Source: Lachnoclostridium sp. (lineage in GTDB: Bacteria; Bacillota; Clostridia; Lachnospirales; Lachnospiraceae). Taken from it: a stretch of 5,022 nucleotides of DNA. The notes beneath the pieces were generated by a model. It was not told the DNA's origin and searched no databases. It was given only the letters and a program-made list of their open reading frames with translations. Of this stretch, positions 4,550 through 5,022 are shown one piece after another. The position numbers were made by a program, and so were the translations under genes. Position 1 is the stretch's first letter, and every line of letters starts with the position of its first letter. Location of the stretch: positions 1-5,022 of the forward strand of contig DMCD01000224.1 in the NCBI GenBank assembly GCA_003445895.1, given 5' to 3'.

Positions 4550-5022
4550 ATGGCAGACAACAGACGTCCTGACAACATGGAGCGCATCACCACGCCGGCA
4601 CTGGCCCAGGCATTCATCGATGAGCAGGTGGCGGCCATCCGCGAGCAGGTAGGTGACAAGAAGGTTCTCCTCGCCCTGTCCGGCGGTGTAGACTCCTCCG
4701 TTACCGCTGCCCTTCTCATCAAGGCCATCGGCAAGCAGCTGGTATGTGTACACGTAAACCACGGCCTTCTCCGCAAGGGAGAGCCGGAACAGGTCATCCA
4801 GGTGTTCCGCAACGAATGGGATGCAAATCTCATCTATGTCGACGCCACCGACCGCTTCCTGGATAAGCTGGCCGGTGTAACCGATCCCGAAACCAAGAGA
4901 AAGATTATCGGCGGCGAATTTATCGAGGTATTTGCCGAAGAAGCAAGAAAACTGGACGGTGTGGAATTCCTGGCACAGGGAACCATCTGGCCGGACATTC
5001 TGGAGAGCGAGGCCGGAATCAA
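4550..5022 (+). CDS. guaA: GMP synthase ATP-pyrophosphatase subunit, partial (runs off right edge), lacking the GATase domain
   Basis: The visible 157 codons encode the N-type ATP-pyrophosphatase domain of GMP synthase, which adenylates XMP and converts it to GMP with ammonia, the last step of guanine nucleotide synthesis. Seen: [11 protein letters not shown] (41-51, the PP-loop SGGVDSS), [11 protein letters not shown] (68-78), [16 protein letters not shown] (109-124) and [11 protein letters not shown] (143-153), all GuaA-type blocks. The start is firm: GGAGG lies four bases before the ATG and an in-frame TAA lies at 4538-4540. In ordinary bacterial GuaA the PP-loop is near residue 230, after a glutamine amidotransferase domain of about 190 residues. 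Here it is at residue 44, so that domain is absent from this polypeptide. A separate glutaminase subunit, as in archaeal split enzymes, or direct use of ammonia is inferred. The dimerisation domain lies past the edge. NAD synthetase shares the PP-loop but not the other blocks. Confidence 0.88.
   Translation, partial: MADNRRPDNMERITTPALAQAFIDEQVAAIREQVGDKKVLLALSGGVDSSVTAALLIKAIGKQLVCVHVNHGLLRKGEPEQVIQVFRNEWDANLIYVDATDRFLDKLAGVTDPETKRKIIGGEFIEVFAEEARKLDGVEFLAQGTIWPDILESEAGI

Noticed and set aside
4347..4652. Plus-strand 101-codon frame across the GC-rich element and the guaA start
   Set aside because: It is out of frame with guaA, has no ribosome binding site, and its sequence is not protein-like.
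4493..5022. Minus-strand open frames (4493-4762, 4513-4833, 4834-5022) opposite guaA
   Set aside because: They are antisense to a coding region with clear GMP synthase motifs and have no ribosome binding sites or recognisable products.

Overview
The window looks like a chromosomal segment from a member of the Bacillota, most likely a Lachnospiraceae-type Clostridia. This is inferred from strong AGGAGG-type ribosome binding sites, a DegV/FakB-family protein, a Clostridia-style acidic lipoprotein, GC-rich coding DNA set against very AT-rich spacers, and a GuaA variant. No RNA gene, CRISPR array, insertion sequence or phage gene was recognised.

Layout, left to right: (1) An AT-rich spacer at 1-251 carries a 20-bp-period direct repeat and a perfect LysR-type palindrome, followed by a complete LysR-family regulator gene (252-1121, +). 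(2) A large lipoprotein gene (1160-2788, -) is convergent with it. Its product has an Ala/Glu-rich tether, two tandem copies of an approximately 100-residue module and a C-terminal DxNxDGxxD loop. (3) A compact spacer at 2789-2927 combines a long terminator-type hairpin, the lipoprotein gene's -10 box and a second ATAC-N7-GTAT motif. (4) A two-gene operon on the minus strand follows: degV/fakB-like (3388-4245), then a marR-family regulator (2928-3374) 13 bp downstream. (5) A densely organised spacer at 4246-4549 holds a 56-bp inverted repeat made of two copies of a 14-bp palindrome. A near-consensus promoter for the degV-marR operon is built into it. A GC-rich foldable element of about 71 bp and the guaA promoter come next. 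(6) The 5' part of a guaA-like gene (4550 to the right edge, +) begins directly with the ATP-pyrophosphatase domain and has no glutamine amidotransferase domain.

How the parts may work together (inference): the MarR-family protein probably autoregulates degV-marR by binding the twin palindromes, one over the -35 box and one at the transcription start. Because DegV proteins bind fatty acids, a lipid-related signal is plausible but unproven. The LysR protein probably controls its own promoter and perhaps a divergent gene beyond the left edge. A similar motif before the lipoprotein gene makes that gene a possible second target. The guaA product makes GMP from XMP and would need either free ammonia or a separately encoded glutaminase subunit.
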